From Candidatus Gemmiger stercoripullorum (GTDB lineage Bacteria; Bacillota; Clostridia; Oscillospirales; Ruminococcaceae): DNA of 64,000 nt. The stretch lies in assembly GCA_019119365.1 (NCBI GenBank), contig DWXD01000047.1, forward strand, positions 31,570 through 95,569, in the 5' to 3' direction. How positions within the stretch are numbered: the first letter of the stretch is position 1; each line of letters begins with the position of its first letter. The notes under the pieces were generated by a model. It was not told the DNA's origin, made no database searches, and saw only the letters and a program-made list of their open reading frames with translations. Shown one piece after another: positions 20,007-29,064 of this stretch. Both the position numbers and the translations under genes were made by a program.

Positions 20007-20108
20007 TGCAAGTTTTACAGGCAAGTTGGCCTGCGGGCCTTGTGCGGGGCGGCAAAATCGGGTATAATATATAAGTTCACAAGATTTTCCCCGATGGAGG
20101 GTCCATAG

Positions 20109-20720
20109 ATGAAACTTGCAAAACGCATTGCGACGGCCTCGCTGGCGCTGGTTCTGGCGCTGAGCCTGACCGCCTGCAGCCCCAAAGACATACTGGGCAA
20201 TATGATCCTGGGCGCGGCCGACCTGCTGGGCCTGCGCAGTGAGGACACCGGCGACGACGAAGCCGAGGAGACGCTGGCCACGCCGGGCGGCAGCATCACC
20301 TTCCCCGAAGGGATGGACACGCAGAGCCGCTTCCCCAACGAGGTATACGGCGACACGCTGTACATCGCGTTCAACGGCATCTCCAACCGCAGCACCGATT
20401 ACTTTGTGGCGGCGGGCGACAGCGTGACCATCACCGCCTACGGCACGACCGAATCGGCCACCAACCTGCAGTTCAAGGCCGCTCTGTGGGAGCTTTCGGA
20501 CGACCAGACCCGGACGAGCTATGTGCCGGGCTCCACGGTCTATTTTGAGACCGGCGGCGATTGCTCGACCTACACGGTCAGCGGCCTGACCCCGGGCAAG
20601 ATGTACAAGGTGACGGTGAGCTATGACTCCGGCATGTACTATGTCACCGGCGGCATGACCGTGACCGGCATCGGCAGCGAGGAACTGACGACGATCGACA
20701 CCAGCGAGGAAGGCGCGTAA
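20109..20720 (+). CDS. Putative lipoprotein of unknown function
   Basis: Signal peptide and lipobox LALSLTAC; tail contains beta-rich low-complexity text. Confidence 0.65.
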   Translation: MKLAKRIATASLALVLALSLTACSPKDILGNMILGAADLLGLRSEDTGDDEAEETLATPGGSITFPEGMDTQSRFPNEVYGDTLYIAFNGISNRSTDYFVAAGDSVTITAYGTTESATNLQFKAALWELSDDQTRTSYVPGSTVYFETGGDCSTYTVSGLTPGKMYKVTVSYDSGMYYVTGGMTVTGIGSEELTTIDTSEEGA

Positions 20721-20742
20721 CGCGCAGCACCCGCAACCGGCA

Positions 20743-20780
20743 AAGACCGCGCCTCCCCGGCGGGAGGGCGGTCTTTTTTA
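20743..20780 (+). terminator. Terminator
   Basis: GACCGCGCCTCCC-CGGC-GGGAGGGCGGTC stem followed by T6. Confidence 0.8.
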
Positions 20781-20814
20781 CGGCCTGCAGGCAGAAAGAG
20801 GGGCATTTTTTCCG

Positions 20815-21741
20815 ATGGAACACAAAAGTTTTGACCGCTTCCAGCTGCGCAACACGCTGCTGCTGGTGCTGGGCGCGCTGATCTGGGGCGTGGCGTTCGT
20901 GGCCCAGAGCGTGGGCAGCGGCTATGTGGGGGCGTACACCTTCCTGGCCGCGCGCAGCTGGCTGGCCTGCGCGTTTTTGCTGGGGCTGCTGGGCGTGCGC
21001 CGCGCGGCCCAACGCCGCCGCGGTGTGCGCGTGCCGTTCTGGCTGGCGCCCAAAAAGCTGGCCGTGGGCGGGGCGCTGTGCGGCGCGGCGCTGTTTGCGG
21101 CTTCGGCGGCGCAGCAGATGGGCGTCGGCTCCACCAGCACAGCCAAGGCGGGCTTTTTGACCGCGCTGTATGTTGTGATCGTGCCGGTGCTGGGGCTGCT
21201 GGCCGGGCGGCGGCCGGGGGCCAGGCTGTGGGTGTGCGTAGCCGTGAGCGTGGCCGGGCTGTACCTTTTGTGCCTGGCCGGGCGGGATACGCTTACCCTG
21301 ACCGGCGGCGAATGGCAGCTTTTGCTGTGCGCGCTGCTGTTTGCGGTGCAGATCTTGCTTGTCGGGCATTTCGGGCCGCAGCTGGACGGCGTGCAGCTGA
21401 GCTTTGTGGAGTTTCTGGTGACGGCGCTGCTTTCCACCGGCGGGATGCTGCTGTTTGAGCAGCCGACGGTGGAACAGCTGGCCGGGGCGGCGGTGGCCAT
21501 CGCCTACTGCGGCATCCTGTCCAGCGGCGTGGGCTACACGCTGCAGATCGTGGGGCAGCAGAACCTGGACCCGACCATCGCCAGCATGGCGATGTGCCTG
21601 GAGAGCGTGTTCAGCGCGCTGGCCGGGTGGCTGCTGCTGCGCCAGACGATGTCCGCGCCCGAGCTGGCGGGCTGCGCGCTGATGTTTGCCGCCATCGTCG
21701 GCGCGCAGCTGCCCGAACGGGAGAAAGCACAGCGCGAATAA
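20815..21741 (+). CDS. EamA/DMT family transporter
   Basis: Ten-helix pattern; LIWGVAFVAQSVGSGYVGAYTFLAARSWLA. Confidence 0.85.
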   Translation: MEHKSFDRFQLRNTLLLVLGALIWGVAFVAQSVGSGYVGAYTFLAARSWLACAFLLGLLGVRRAAQRRRGVRVPFWLAPKKLAVGGALCGAALFAASAAQQMGVGSTSTAKAGFLTALYVVIVPVLGLLAGRRPGARLWVCVAVSVAGLYLLCLAGRDTLTLTGGEWQLLLCALLFAVQILLVGHFGPQLDGVQLSFVEFLVTALLSTGGMLLFEQPTVEQLAGAAVAIAYCGILSSGVGYTLQIVGQQNLDPTIASMAMCLESVFSALAGWLLLRQTMSAPELAGCALMFAAIVGAQLPEREKAQRE

Positions 21742-21765
21742 GGCGGCGCAGCCCCTGCGCGCGCA

Positions 21766-21805
21766 AAGGCCCCTGCCGTTTCGGCAGGGGCCTTGCATTT
21801 TGTTT
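21766..21805. terminator. Terminator between convergent genes
   Basis: Perfect 13-bp stem AAGGCCCCTGCCG-TTT-CGGCAGGGGCCTT. Confidence 0.8.
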
Positions 21806-21809
21806 AATT

Positions 21810-22949
21810 TTACCCGCGCGTGCCTTCCACGCTGGAGTCGGTGCTCCAGCCCTGCAGGTCGGTGGGGGTCAGGCTGGTGTTCCAGCGGCCGTCCTCCTGG
21901 GCGGCGTTCCACTCGTCCCAGGCGGCCTCGCTGCGGATGGTGGTGCCGCTCAGGTACTTGTCGTCCCAGGGGTTTTCCGGGTCGGGGTCGGTGGGGTCCC
22001 AGCCGCGCAGGGTCTCGTCGGCGGGGTCGGTGTAGATGGTGCCGGGCTTGCCCATCGGGCCGGGGTCCTCGGCGTCGTCGTAGATGATGACGCGGGTGCC
22101 GATGTCGCAGTTGTCATAGATCCACTTGACGTCGTTGACCATCAGGCGGATGCAGCCGAGGCTGGCGGGCGTGCCGAGCTCGTTGAACTGGTCGTACTCG
22201 ACATCGTCCTTGTGCTGGCTGTAATAGGGCACGCTGTGGAACAGGTAAGCGTCCCAGATGCGGGTGGCATACTGGCCGTAGCTGGGGCCTGCGAGCAGCC
22301 GCCAGTCATAGCTGACCGGCGTGGCAAAAAAGCCGAGCGGGGTGTCCTCGCCGCCGCTGCACACCATCGCCATATAGGGCACGGTGTAGCGCCCTTCCTC
22401 GTCGAGGGTGTAGACCGTGACGGTGGACGCCGCGCGGTTGACCGCGATCAGATACGGGAAACCTTCCTTTTCATCCACCTTGATGCCCTGCTCGACAAAG
22501 AACTCATCGCTGGACAGGCGGTCCATCAGCGCTTTGCCGCGCTCGTTCCAGGTGGCGGGGTCGGTCACGACGGGGGCGTCCTTGGTCGTGTTGGCGGCGG
22601 CGGTCGCCGTTGCGTCGGCGATGCGCTGCTCCTCCTCGGTCATGGCCGGGGTGGGCTCCGGCGTCGGCTCGGCGGCCGGCTCCTGCGCCGGGGTGGGGCT
22701 GGGCTGCACGGTTTCGGGCGCGGGGGTGCGGCTGCGCCCGGAAACAACCAGGAAGCAGCCGAACGAGACGGCGGCCAGCACGGCGAAACAGAGGATGCCG
22801 GTCAGCAGCGCCTTGCGGCGGGCGGCGGCTTTCCGGGCGGCGCGGCGGGCCACGGCGTGCCGCGCCTGCTGCGGCGTTTGCGGAGGTTTCGGCTGCCGGC
22901 TCTGCGGCGCGGCCCTGCGGCGGGACGGGTCGGGGCGTTGGTTCGGCAT
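21810..22949 (-). CDS. L,D-transpeptidase (YkuD-like), membrane anchored
   Basis: TPASLGCIRLMVNDVKWIY catalytic Cys context; N-terminal transmembrane helix and low-complexity linker. Confidence 0.85.
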   Translation of the reverse strand: MPNQRPDPSRRRAAPQSRQPKPPQTPQQARHAVARRAARKAAARRKALLTGILCFAVLAAVSFGCFLVVSGRSRTPAPETVQPSPTPAQEPAAEPTPEPTPAMTEEEQRIADATATAAANTTKDAPVVTDPATWNERGKALMDRLSSDEFFVEQGIKVDEKEGFPYLIAVNRAASTVTVYTLDEEGRYTVPYMAMVCSGGEDTPLGFFATPVSYDWRLLAGPSYGQYATRIWDAYLFHSVPYYSQHKDDVEYDQFNELGTPASLGCIRLMVNDVKWIYDNCDIGTRVIIYDDAEDPGPMGKPGTIYTDPADETLRGWDPTDPDPENPWDDKYLSGTTIRSEAAWDEWNAAQEDGRWNTSLTPTDLQGWSTDSSVEGTRG

Positions 22950-23063
22950 GGCGGTTTCTCCTTTCGGCAAATTCAGGGTGTATCTGATACATCACGGATA
23001 CATCAAAATTTCCGGGGATTTTTAGATGCACCCCCGTACCAGGTCGAGGCGGCTGCCGGGGGC

Positions 23064-24257
23064 TTACCGCGCGCCGTATTCCTCGCGCACAAAGCGCTCG
23101 AGCGCGGCGAAGCTGCGCCGGACTTTTTCGGTGTCGATGCAGTAGGCCATGCGGAAATAGCCGGGGCAGCCGAACGTATCGCCGGGCACAAGGGCGAGGT
23201 CGTAGGCCTGCGCTTTGCGGCAGAAAGCGACCGCGTCGTCTTCCAGCGCTTTGGGGAAGATATAGAACGTGCCGCCGGGCTTAACGACCGTGAAGCCGAG
23301 GCGGACGAGCTCGGCGTACAAAAGCTCCATGTTGCGCTCATAGACGCCAAGGTCGCTGGTCGTATCAAGGCATTCGGCCACGGCGAGCTGGATGATGCTG
23401 GCCGGGCAGTTGTGGCCGGTGCCGCGGCTGATCTGGCCGCACATCGGCACGATGAGGCCGGCCTGCTCGCAGCGCGGGTTCGCGGCGACATAGCCGATGC
23501 GCTCGCCGGGCAGCGAGAGGCTCTTGGAGAAGGAATAGCAGGTCAGGGTATCGTCATAATATGCGGCAGGGTGCTGCTGGCATGCGCCGCCGAAGACGAT
23601 CTCGCGGTAGGGTTCGTCCGAGATCAAAAAGATATGATGGCCGAACCGGGCGCTGGCCGCGCGCAGCGCATCGGCCAGGCGGCGCAGCGTTTCGGGGCTG
23701 TAGGCGATGCCGGAGGGGTTGTTCGGCGTGTTGATGAGCACGGCGGCCGTGTTTGGGCTGAGCATCGCCTCAAAGGCGTCAAAGTCGATCTGGAAGTCCT
23801 GCACGCAGGGCGGCACAACGCGCAGGGCAAGGCCCGCGCCCTCGGCATAGGGCTTGTACTCCGGGAAATAGGGCGCGAAGGTCAGAACCTCCTGCCCGGG
23901 CACGGCCACGCAGCGCAGCGCGTGCGCGATGGCCCCGGCCGCCCCGGCCGTCATGAAAATATGGCCGGCCGTGTAGTCCATGCCGAAGCGCGCGTTGAGG
24001 TTTTCGGCCACCGCCGCGCGCACCGAAGGGATGGTCAGCGTGGGGCTGTAGCCGTGCAGCGCCACCGGCTCCTGCGTCTGCAGCAGGCGCAGCATCGCCA
24101 CCGTGAACTGCGGCGGGCAGGGCACGCTGGGGTTGCCGAGCGAATAGTCGAACACATTCTCATAGCCGATTTCGGCCCCGCGGGCGGCGCTCCATTCGGC
24201 CAGCTCGCGGATGACCGATTTGCCGCCGAGCATATCGACATAGTGTTGTGCGATCAT
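23064..24257 (-). CDS. Pyridoxal phosphate-dependent aminotransferase class I/II (aspartate-type)
   Basis: VLINTPNNPSGIAYS; YSFSKSLSLPGERIGY (PLP lysine). Confidence 0.9.
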   Translation of the reverse strand: MIAQHYVDMLGGKSVIRELAEWSAARGAEIGYENVFDYSLGNPSVPCPPQFTVAMLRLLQTQEPVALHGYSPTLTIPSVRAAVAENLNARFGMDYTAGHIFMTAGAAGAIAHALRCVAVPGQEVLTFAPYFPEYKPYAEGAGLALRVVPPCVQDFQIDFDAFEAMLSPNTAAVLINTPNNPSGIAYSPETLRRLADALRAASARFGHHIFLISDEPYREIVFGGACQQHPAAYYDDTLTCYSFSKSLSLPGERIGYVAANPRCEQAGLIVPMCGQISRGTGHNCPASIIQLAVAECLDTTSDLGVYERNMELLYAELVRLGFTVVKPGGTFYIFPKALEDDAVAFCRKAQAYDLALVPGDTFGCPGYFRMAYCIDTEKVRRSFAALERFVREEYGAR

Positions 24258-24364
24258 GGTTTTCCTCCCCTGTGTTTCTGTTTCCCGTTTGGCTGCCGCC
24301 GGGCGGCGGTTTGGCCAAAAAAGCGCTTCTCCCCCGCCCCGCACGGCCCGCCTGCAGCATGGGG

Positions 24365-25045
24365 CTATACCGCCCCGGCGTCCGCTTCCGGCCCGCGCAG
24401 GATGATCTGCTCGAGTTCGGCGGCGTCGGCGGCGAGGTACCGCGCGCCTTCGGCCTGCAGTTCCTCCCGCGTGCGGAAGCCCCACAGCACGCCGCAGCAG
24501 GGCAGCCCGGCGTTGCGGGCGGTCTGCACATCGACGTTGCTGTCACCCACATAGAGCGTGCGGGCCGGGTCCGCCCCCAGGGCCGCCAGCACGGCGCGGG
24601 TGCCTTCGGGCGCGGGCTTGACCGGCACGCCGGGGCGCTGGCCGCGGATGAGCGCAAACAGGCCGGGGCCGAAATAATCGGTGACGATCTGCTGCGCGAG
24701 CGGGTCGGCCTTGTTGGAAAACACGGCCAGCCGCACACCGGCCGCCTGGCAGCGCGCGAGCATTTCTGGCACGCCGGGGTACGGCGCGGTCTTGTCGCGC
24801 AGGTGGGCGCCGTAGTCCGCCTCGAACCGGGCGAGCGCATCGGCCAGCACGGCGGGGCTGTGCTGTTCGGGCGGGGCGAGCCGCTCGATCAGCTTTGGGA
24901 TGCCGTTGCCGACCAGGTAGCGGTAGCCCTGCACCGGGTGGGTGGGCCAGGAAAGCGCCGCACACAGGCGGTTGCCTGCGTCGGCTAGGTCGTCCAGCGT
25001 GTTGAGCAACGTTCCGTCAAGGTCAAAAATGACAGTGGTATACAT
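24365..25045 (-). CDS. HAD hydrolase, phosphoglycolate phosphatase-like
   Basis: VIFDLDGTLLNTLDDL; VFSNK; YVGDSNVDVQTARNAG. Confidence 0.9.
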   Translation of the reverse strand: MYTTVIFDLDGTLLNTLDDLADAGNRLCAALSWPTHPVQGYRYLVGNGIPKLIERLAPPEQHSPAVLADALARFEADYGAHLRDKTAPYPGVPEMLARCQAAGVRLAVFSNKADPLAQQIVTDYFGPGLFALIRGQRPGVPVKPAPEGTRAVLAALGADPARTLYVGDSNVDVQTARNAGLPCCGVLWGFRTREELQAEGARYLAADAAELEQIILRGPEADAGAV

Positions 25046-25230
25046 GTGGGTCCCCTCTGCTTTTTCCCCGGCCGCAGCCGGGGCAAACATACAAAATTCC
25101 TCTTTTATTATACTGCGCCGTCGGCGGCTGTCAATGCAGGGGCGGTGCGCCGGAGTTGTAAAAGCTGCAAAACAGGGGTGCAAACGGCGGCGAAATATGA
25201 TATAGTAATGGATATGAGGGAGGCTGTGTT

Positions 25231-26088
25231 ATGGATTTTATTCTGGAGATTTTGAAAGCCGTCGTGTACGGCGTGATCGAGGGCATCACCGAATGGCTGC
25301 CCATCTCGAGCACCGGCCACATGATCCTGGCCGAGCAGGTGCTCAAGTTCCAGTTCAGCGACGCCTTTATGGAGATGTTCCGCGTCGTCATCCAGCTGGG
25401 GGCGATTTTGGCCGTCGTGGTGCTGTACTTCCACAAGCTGTGGCCGTTCTGCGCCGACAACGGCGAGACGACCGGCTTTGCGCGGCACATCCGCTGGCCG
25501 GTGATGCACCTGTGGTTCAAGATCATCGCCGCCTGTGCGCCCGCCGCCGTGCTGGGCATCCTGCTGGACGACTGGTTTGACGCGCACCTGTACAACAGCG
25601 TCACGGTCGCGGCGACGCTGATCCTCTACGGCGTGGCCTTCATCCTGATCGAGCGGCGGCCGCGCCCGCCGGTCACGGCCAAGCTCTCCCGCATCAACTA
25701 CAAGCAGGCGATGACGGTGGGCGCATGGCAGGTGCTCTCGCTGGTGCCGGGCACTTCCCGCAGCGGCGCGACCATCCTGGGCGGCATGATGTGCGGCATG
25801 TCGCGGCCGTGCGCTTCGCAGTTCACGTTTTTCCTGGCCATCCCGGTCATGGCCGGGGCCAGCGCGCTCAAACTTTTCAAGTTTTTCCTGGAGGGCAACG
25901 CGCTGACCGGCAACGAGGTGATCGTGCTGCTGGTCGGGTGCGTGGTGGCGTTCCTGGTCTCGATGCTGGCGATCCGCTTTTTGATGGATTACGTCAAGCG
26001 CCACACCTTCACGGTGTTCGGCTGGTACCGCATCGCCCTGGGCGTGCTGGTGCTGGGCGTGTGGGGCGTGCAGAGTTTGATGAAGTGA
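25231..26088 (+). CDS. uppP: Undecaprenyl-diphosphatase
   Basis: GVIEGITEWLPISSTGHMIL; PGTSRSGATI. Confidence 0.95.
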   Translation: MDFILEILKAVVYGVIEGITEWLPISSTGHMILAEQVLKFQFSDAFMEMFRVVIQLGAILAVVVLYFHKLWPFCADNGETTGFARHIRWPVMHLWFKIIAACAPAAVLGILLDDWFDAHLYNSVTVAATLILYGVAFILIERRPRPPVTAKLSRINYKQAMTVGAWQVLSLVPGTSRSGATILGGMMCGMSRPCASQFTFFLAIPVMAGASALKLFKFFLEGNALTGNEVIVLLVGCVVAFLVSMLAIRFLMDYVKRHTFTVFGWYRIALGVLVLGVWGVQSLMK

Positions 26089-26116
26089 CGGATTTGATTG
26101 GATGTTTTTTGGTTTG

Positions 26117-26152
26117 AGAAGCGGCCGTGCGGGAGCGCGGCCGCTTCTTTTG
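26117..26152 (+). terminator. uppP terminator
   Basis: AGAAGCGGCCG / CGGCCGCTTCT stem followed by a short T tract. Confidence 0.75.
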
Positions 26153-26170
26153 TGCGCTTCCCGGCGGCGC

Positions 26171-26445
26171 AAGCCCCTGTAGGGGCCGATTCCACTGCGC
26201 CCGCAGGCGCGTTTCGGAGGCCAAAGACCGTAAGGCCCGGCTCTTAGGCCGGAGATACCGGCCAGGCCTGCGGCGGCACAGGGGCTTGCGGAACGGTCAA
26301 GACCGTTCCCTGCAAACGATGGCAAATGAGCGGAGCAAAATGGTCGGTTGCGGCCATCCGGGAGAACGTAGGGCGGGATGCCCTCATCCCGCCGGGTTCG
26401 TGGCGGGATTAACGTTTGCGGGCGGATATGGAATCCGCCCCTACA
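26171..26445. repeat. Intergenic hairpin-repeat cluster R1
   Basis: Outer IR AAGCCCCTGT/ACAGGGGCTT (26171-26287) enclosing the 63-bp module 26194-26256; hairpins GTAGGGCGGGATGCCCTCATCCCGCC (26368-26393) and GGGCGGATATGGAATCCGCCCCTACA (26420-26445). Confidence 0.85.
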
Positions 26446-26480
26446 GCCAACCGGGAAAGCACAGGCCCTGCGGCGGCGCA

Positions 26481-26516
26481 GCAAAATGCCCGGTGCTTTC
26501 GTACCGGGCATTTTGC
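26481..26516 (-). terminator. Terminator of the GPH transporter gene
   Basis: Perfect 14-bp stem GCAAAATGCCCGGT / ACCGGGCATTTTGC. Confidence 0.75.
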
Positions 26517-26558
26517 TTGCGCTATCTATGGAGAGGAATCCGGTAATGTCAGGATGGA

Positions 26559-27974
26559 TCAGCCCTGCGCGTGGCGGGCTTCGAGGTCGGTCTTCATCTG
26601 GTTCAGCGTCTTGCGGTCGAGGTTATAGATCAGACCGTAGCTGATGACAGAGAGCACACCGGCCAGCAGGTACATGGCGGGGGTCAGGTAACGCATGTTG
26701 AGCGCGACCGCGGCGGGCTGGGCCGCGCCGAGGGAGGCGTCGTAGCCGACCATCGTCGCCAGCACGATGCCGAGCGAGGGGCCGACGCCCTGCGCGAGCT
26801 TGCGGAAGAAGGAGTGCATCGCGTAGGTGGTGCCTTCGTTGCGCTCACCAAACTTCCACTCCTCATAGTCCATGGCATCGGCCATCATGGCGTAGCCGAC
26901 GCAGGTGCCGAAGCCGTTGCCGACGGCGGCGAGGATCTGGCAGGCGACAAACCACATCAGGCCCTTGCCGTCCGGCGTGATGGGCGCGACGAACATGAGC
27001 AGGTAGGCCAGGCAGGTGACGCAGCCGCCGATCGTGCAGCCTTCTTTTTTGCCGACCTTGGTGACAAGGTTCTTGACAAAGGGCATGAACAGGAACAGGC
27101 CCAGGTAGGAGATCATGCCGACAAGGCCGGAGATCTGCGCATTTTTAAAGTAGGCCTGGAACAGGACGGTGGTGGCAGTCTGCGCGCCGTACATGCCGAT
27201 GAAGGTCGCGACGGCGGACAGGGTCGCGCCGACGGCGGCGCGGTTGCGGAAGAAGTTCTTGAGCGCGACGAGGACGTTGAACTTGGGGGCTTCCTCGCCG
27301 GCCTTGACCTCGGTATCCACGCGGATCTCGGTGGTGCGGATCATGAACTGGAAGAACAGCAGGCCGATGCCGCCCAGGATCAGCGCGAACCAGAACATGC
27401 GGTCGCCCAGCAGGTTGTTGGAAGCGTCGTAGACAAGCACGGGGACGAGGATACCGGTGAAGATACCGGCGACCATCGAACCGGCGCTGCGGAAGCTGGA
27501 AAGCTCGCCGCGCTGGCCGGGGTCATCGGTGATCAGGGACAGCATGGAGCCGTAGGGCACGTTGGCCACGGTGTAGAAAGCGTCCCAGATGATGTAACCG
27601 GCCACGAACATGATCATCTTGACGATCTCGGGCATGCCGGGGAACGGCAGGAAGCACAGCGCGCCCGCCACGGTCAGGCCGATGGCGCCGACGTTGATGT
27701 AAGCGAGGAACTTGTTGCGCTTGTACTTGTGCTTGTCCGCGTCGACCATGGCGCCGATCAGCGGGTCGTTGATCGCGTCCCAGATCTGCACGAGCAGCAG
27801 CAGACCGGCCATTGCCAGCTGATTGATGCCCATGAACTGGGTCCAGAAGATCGTCAGATAACTTTTGAGGGCAAAGCTCATGTTGCAGCCGAAGTCACCG
27901 GCGGCATAGCTGAATTTGTCCAGCCAGCCAAACTTGCGGTGGCCCGTTGCGTCGAGCGCTTTTGCTTTCGCCAT
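26559..27974 (-). CDS. GPH family (glycoside-pentoside-hexuronide:cation) MFS symporter
   Basis: FGWLDKFSYAAGDFGCNMSFAL...FWTQFMGINQLAMAGLLLLVQIWDAINDPLIGAMVD. Confidence 0.9.
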   Translation of the reverse strand: MAKAKALDATGHRKFGWLDKFSYAAGDFGCNMSFALKSYLTIFWTQFMGINQLAMAGLLLLVQIWDAINDPLIGAMVDADKHKYKRNKFLAYINVGAIGLTVAGALCFLPFPGMPEIVKMIMFVAGYIIWDAFYTVANVPYGSMLSLITDDPGQRGELSSFRSAGSMVAGIFTGILVPVLVYDASNNLLGDRMFWFALILGGIGLLFFQFMIRTTEIRVDTEVKAGEEAPKFNVLVALKNFFRNRAAVGATLSAVATFIGMYGAQTATTVLFQAYFKNAQISGLVGMISYLGLFLFMPFVKNLVTKVGKKEGCTIGGCVTCLAYLLMFVAPITPDGKGLMWFVACQILAAVGNGFGTCVGYAMMADAMDYEEWKFGERNEGTTYAMHSFFRKLAQGVGPSLGIVLATMVGYDASLGAAQPAAVALNMRYLTPAMYLLAGVLSVISYGLIYNLDRKTLNQMKTDLEARHAQG

Positions 27975-28173
27975 TACACAAAGCCTCCTTAAAAAATAAC
28001 GGAACCTGCGGCGGCCTGCCGCGTTCCTGCGTGCTGTTTTCATTATATTCCGCCGCCCGCCCGGCCGGGAGCGGCAACCGTCTGCTTTGTGTGACATTGC
28101 GGCGCCAAAAATTAAGTATTACTTTTGTGCATTTTGACGGCGGTTTTTGCCCCTTTCGCGCAGGCGGGGCGTG

Positions 28174-28249
28174 TTGAATTTTTGTATATAAAATGCTATA
28201 ATAAAGTGTTCTCACTTTTGGGCGGCGCGCCTGCAGCCGCCGCCCAAAA
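28174..28249 (+). promoter_or_regulatory. Promoter and 5' UTR hairpin of the TetR-type regulator
   Basis: TTGAAT (28174-28179), 17 bp, TATAAT (28197-28202); perfect 12-bp IR TTTTGGGCGGCG / CGCCGCCCAAAA at 28216-28249. Confidence 0.6.
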
Positions 28250-28294
28250 CCACCGCTTTACGTCGTTCCCGGCGTTTCCCCCAAGGAGCCCTTT

Positions 28295-28882
28295 ATGTAC
28301 AAATACTGCAAAACGTCCCAGTCTGCCGCGCGGCAGTGCCACATTGTGAGCTGCCTGCTGGAGATGCTGCACACCCACCACTATGACCAGATCACGGTGC
28401 AGGACCTGTGCAAGAAGGCCGAGGTGCCGCGCAAGTCGTTCTACCGCTATTTTGAATGCAAGCAGGATGTGCTGCTCGCCGCCATCGACTTTTACATCCA
28501 GGATTACGAGTCGTTCCGCCTGCCCGGCACGGGCCCCGGCGTGCTGCGCACCACCGAGTCCGAACTCACGCGTTTTCTGACCTACACGCAGAAGAACAAA
28601 GGCACCTTTGAAGCGCTGACCCGCAGCGACCTTTTGGGCTACGCGCTCAACATGGTCACACAGAGCTCGCTGCTGTCCAACGTGGCGCGGCGGCTGATGA
28701 CCCACAAGGAGGACGAAGCGCTCTACCGCGTCAAAAACGCGTTCCTGTGCTACGGCATCTATTCCGTCGTGGGCATCTGGGTGACGAACGGCTGCCAGGA
28801 GAGCGTGGAGGAGATGGCCCGCATCCTGACCCAGATTTTGACCGAACCGTTCTATGTACCGCTGGACGCCACCAACCAGTGA
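28295..28882 (+). CDS. TetR/AcrR family transcriptional regulator
   Basis: YDQITVQDLCKKAEVPRKSFYRYFECKQDVLLAAI. Confidence 0.88.
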   Translation: MYKYCKTSQSAARQCHIVSCLLEMLHTHHYDQITVQDLCKKAEVPRKSFYRYFECKQDVLLAAIDFYIQDYESFRLPGTGPGVLRTTESELTRFLTYTQKNKGTFEALTRSDLLGYALNMVTQSSLLSNVARRLMTHKEDEALYRVKNAFLCYGIYSVVGIWVTNGCQESVEEMARILTQILTEPFYVPLDATNQ

Positions 28883-29064
28883 TCACCGCCGCCGGGCTGG
28901 GCACCTGCACCAACCCGGCGGCTGTTTTTTTGGTCGCCTGTGTCACAGTTCGCGCGTTCTGCCCGCTTGCGACGCAGGACCGGCCGCTTTGCTTTTATAA
29001 TAAGTTCAACAGCGGGGCTTTGCCGCAGGTGCATACCTATTTCAAACAAAAGGAGCGTTGCCTC

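Noticed and set aside
21594-24554. 986-aa plus-strand ORF and similar long ORFs (94-1365, 4212-6008, 16994-19297, 37995-region antisense, 41481-43325, 47537-49924)
   Set aside because: Each is antisense to a gene with clear family motifs. Compositional bias of high-GC codons opens the complementary frames; the translations are Arg/Ala/Val-rich with no recognisable domain.
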